Shown here: positions 6,251-7,444 of the stretch, piece after piece | Layout of the letters: the number at the start of each line of letters is the position of its first letter | Position numbering within the stretch: the stretch's first letter is position 1 | Origin: Clostridiaceae bacterium | GTDB lineage: Bacteria; Bacillota_A; Clostridia; Acetivibrionales; Acetivibrionaceae | NCBI GenBank assembly: GCA_012513545.1 | Contig: JAAZCB010000105.1 | Span: 1 to 7,444, forward strand | Length of the DNA stretch: 7,444 nt | Direction: 5' to 3' | Position numbers and translations under genes: made by a program | Notes under the pieces: generated by a model | What the model was told of the DNA's origin: nothing | What the model saw: the letters and a program-made list of their open reading frames with translations, nothing else | Database searches by the model: none

Positions 6251-7356
6251 TGGATACCATAATAAAAACTACAATAGACGCTTATATGGCCACTTTCGAT
6301 TCTTTTGCGATAGATGATGATTCAAAAACTGAAGTGGAAGAATTTAAAACTACTGTCTATTCAATGGGTGAGAACTGTAAAAATGCCGAAGATTTCATAT
6401 CAAGATTTACCACCGAAGGATATCAGGATAAATACACAGCCCTTATGGGCAAAATTTATATGAAACAAAATCAACCGGAAGCTACACAAAATTCCGATGA
6501 AGTGCCTGACGTGATGTCTGTTAAAGACTATGTGGAACAGTACAGAATATCGTACGATGATATTAAAAAATGCGGTTACAGAAAAAGAGCAGAAATCGCA
6601 TATGAAACACTTTTCGACGTTGCTAACAGAACCGATGACATGCTGGATGCACAGTTGATTATGGAAGATGAACGACTATTATTTAAAATCGTAACAGAAG
6701 ATCTGATGGATATAGCCGAAGATTTGATTGCTGCCACAGACCCCAATTATCTTGTAACTCACATGCCACTTAAAGTACAGCTGGAATCATATCTTAATGT
6801 TTCATCTGACGAAGAGCTTACCTATAAGACAGAAGTAGCACAAGTTAAAAAGGAATCGGTAAAGTATCAACACACATCCCAAATGACCGCCATACTTTCT
6901 CTTAATTATCTTGTGCTTAAGTGGGTCAAATGCAAAATGTCCATAAGAAAATGGGCTGATGACAGATCGATCAAAAGAGCCATTGGTGAGATGCTTAGGA
7001 TTAGATATACAACAAGAGCATACTACGACTTTATAAGCTCATCCATAGGGCTCACATTGGATGTAATGGAATCCACTCCATTTTATAGAATATGCCTTCT
7101 GACACCAACCGGACTTGATGAAATGGCGAGAATCAAAATGGTTCAAAATCCTGAAAATTTATCAGCCATTAAAACCATACTTGCCGATGAAATTCTAAGT
7201 GAAACCGATTTAGGTGAATTGCTTACAAAGCCACAATCCGTGCCGTATTATTTTTCACTAAATAAACGGAAAAATAGTGTACAGAAAATGTTTGAAGAAA
7301 AAGCTTCACAAATCAATTGGGAGAGTTTCAAGTTCTGTGTAAACTGTAAAAACTGA
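6250..7356 (+). CDS. Hypothetical protein, second gene of a two-gene operon
   Basis: I do not recognise this 368-residue protein. It appears cytoplasmic and mostly helical, without a signal peptide. An acidic N-terminal half (about 1-165) contains a loop rich in Gln, Asn and Pro at 72-88. A basic middle section (about 196-256) includes WVKCKMSIRKW (225-235) and an Arg/Lys-rich stretch that could touch nucleic acid or a membrane surface, which is inference only. The C-terminus ends FCVNCKN, a single CxxC at 363-366; with C43, C108, C228 and C282 scattered, a metal site is possible but unproven. A short hydrophobic patch at 213-225 is too brief for a membrane span. The start overlaps the previous stop by one base, and GTGAGG about six bases upstream, inside the first gene, can serve as ribosome binding site. 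A long hairpin follows the stop. No function is proposed. Confidence 0.8.
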   Translation: MDTIIKTTIDAYMATFDSFAIDDDSKTEVEEFKTTVYSMGENCKNAEDFISRFTTEGYQDKYTALMGKIYMKQNQPEATQNSDEVPDVMSVKDYVEQYRISYDDIKKCGYRKRAEIAYETLFDVANRTDDMLDAQLIMEDERLLFKIVTEDLMDIAEDLIAATDPNYLVTHMPLKVQLESYLNVSSDEELTYKTEVAQVKKESVKYQHTSQMTAILSLNYLVLKWVKCKMSIRKWADDRSIKRAIGEMLRIRYTTRAYYDFISSSIGLTLDVMESTPFYRICLLTPTGLDEMARIKMVQNPENLSAIKTILADEILSETDLGELLTKPQSVPYYFSLNKRKNSVQKMFEEKASQINWESFKFCVNCKN

Positions 7357-7381
7357 TATAGAATTTAGAAATAATTTATTC

Positions 7382-7412
7382 GGAGCAAGGATGCCTAGCA
7401 TGTCCTTGCTCC
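7382..7412 (+). terminator. Strong hairpin after the unknown operon, candidate terminator
   Basis: GGAGCAAGGA (7382-7391) pairs perfectly with TCCTTGCTCC (7403-7412); TGC and GCA inside the loop can extend the stem by three pairs with a 2-base bulge. It begins 25 bases after the stop codon. The following bases (TTGTACTTTC) are only partly T-rich, and a T8 run comes about 22 bases later at 7435-7442. It may be an intrinsic terminator of modest efficiency or an mRNA-stabilising stem. Confidence 0.55.
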
Positions 7413-7444
7413 TTGTACTTTCAGTATAAAGCCATTTTTTTTAA

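Noticed and set aside
7382..7412. Hairpin as a CRISPR repeat or transposon end
   Set aside because: Only one copy exists in the window, with no flanking repeats, target duplication or transposase; a transcript-end stem explains it better.

Overview
The window is AT-rich, with strong purine-rich Shine-Dalgarno sites, TATAAT/TGnTATAAT-type promoters and short intergenic gaps. Together with the gene families present (WalJ/YycJ, MATE plus BmrR-like MerR regulator, CPBP protease, RNase HI of the ACSGNQ type), this points to a low-GC Gram-positive bacterium, most likely a Clostridia member. I cannot place the genus. No rRNA, tRNA, insertion sequence, integrase or CRISPR array is visible, and no stretch longer than 300 bases lacks a gene.

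Layout from left to right. (1) Positions 16-321, minus strand: the N-terminal two thirds of ribonuclease HI, which loses similarity to the family near position 110 and stops early. (2) Positions 474-2327, plus strand: walJ (MBL-fold nuclease), a small acidic ORF with a good ribosome binding site, and larE (sulfur transferase of the nickel-pincer cofactor pathway). The small ORF and larE overlap in different frames across two A-runs, so they may be one frameshifted gene. (3) Positions 2399-4693: a MATE efflux pump (minus) and a MerR regulator with a GyrI-like ligand domain (plus) transcribed divergently. Between them is a textbook MerR-type promoter with a 19-bp spacer filled by a dyad, pointing at the pump. 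This is a self-contained drug-sensing and efflux module. (4) Positions 4694-5269, minus: a CPBP intramembrane protease whose stop codon directly abuts that of merR. (5) Positions 5270-5458: a divergent regulatory region with two similar extended -10 promoters, each carrying a TACCATA motif. (6) Positions 5459-7356, plus: two overlapping genes of unknown function (263 and 368 residues), followed by a long hairpin.

Best understood: the MerR/MATE pair, WalJ, LarE and the CPBP protease. Least understood and most worth following: the last two genes with their duplicated promoter-operator region, and the larE 5' end. I did not find a clear hallmark of a defence or mobile system; calling the last operon a new system would go beyond what the sequence shows.
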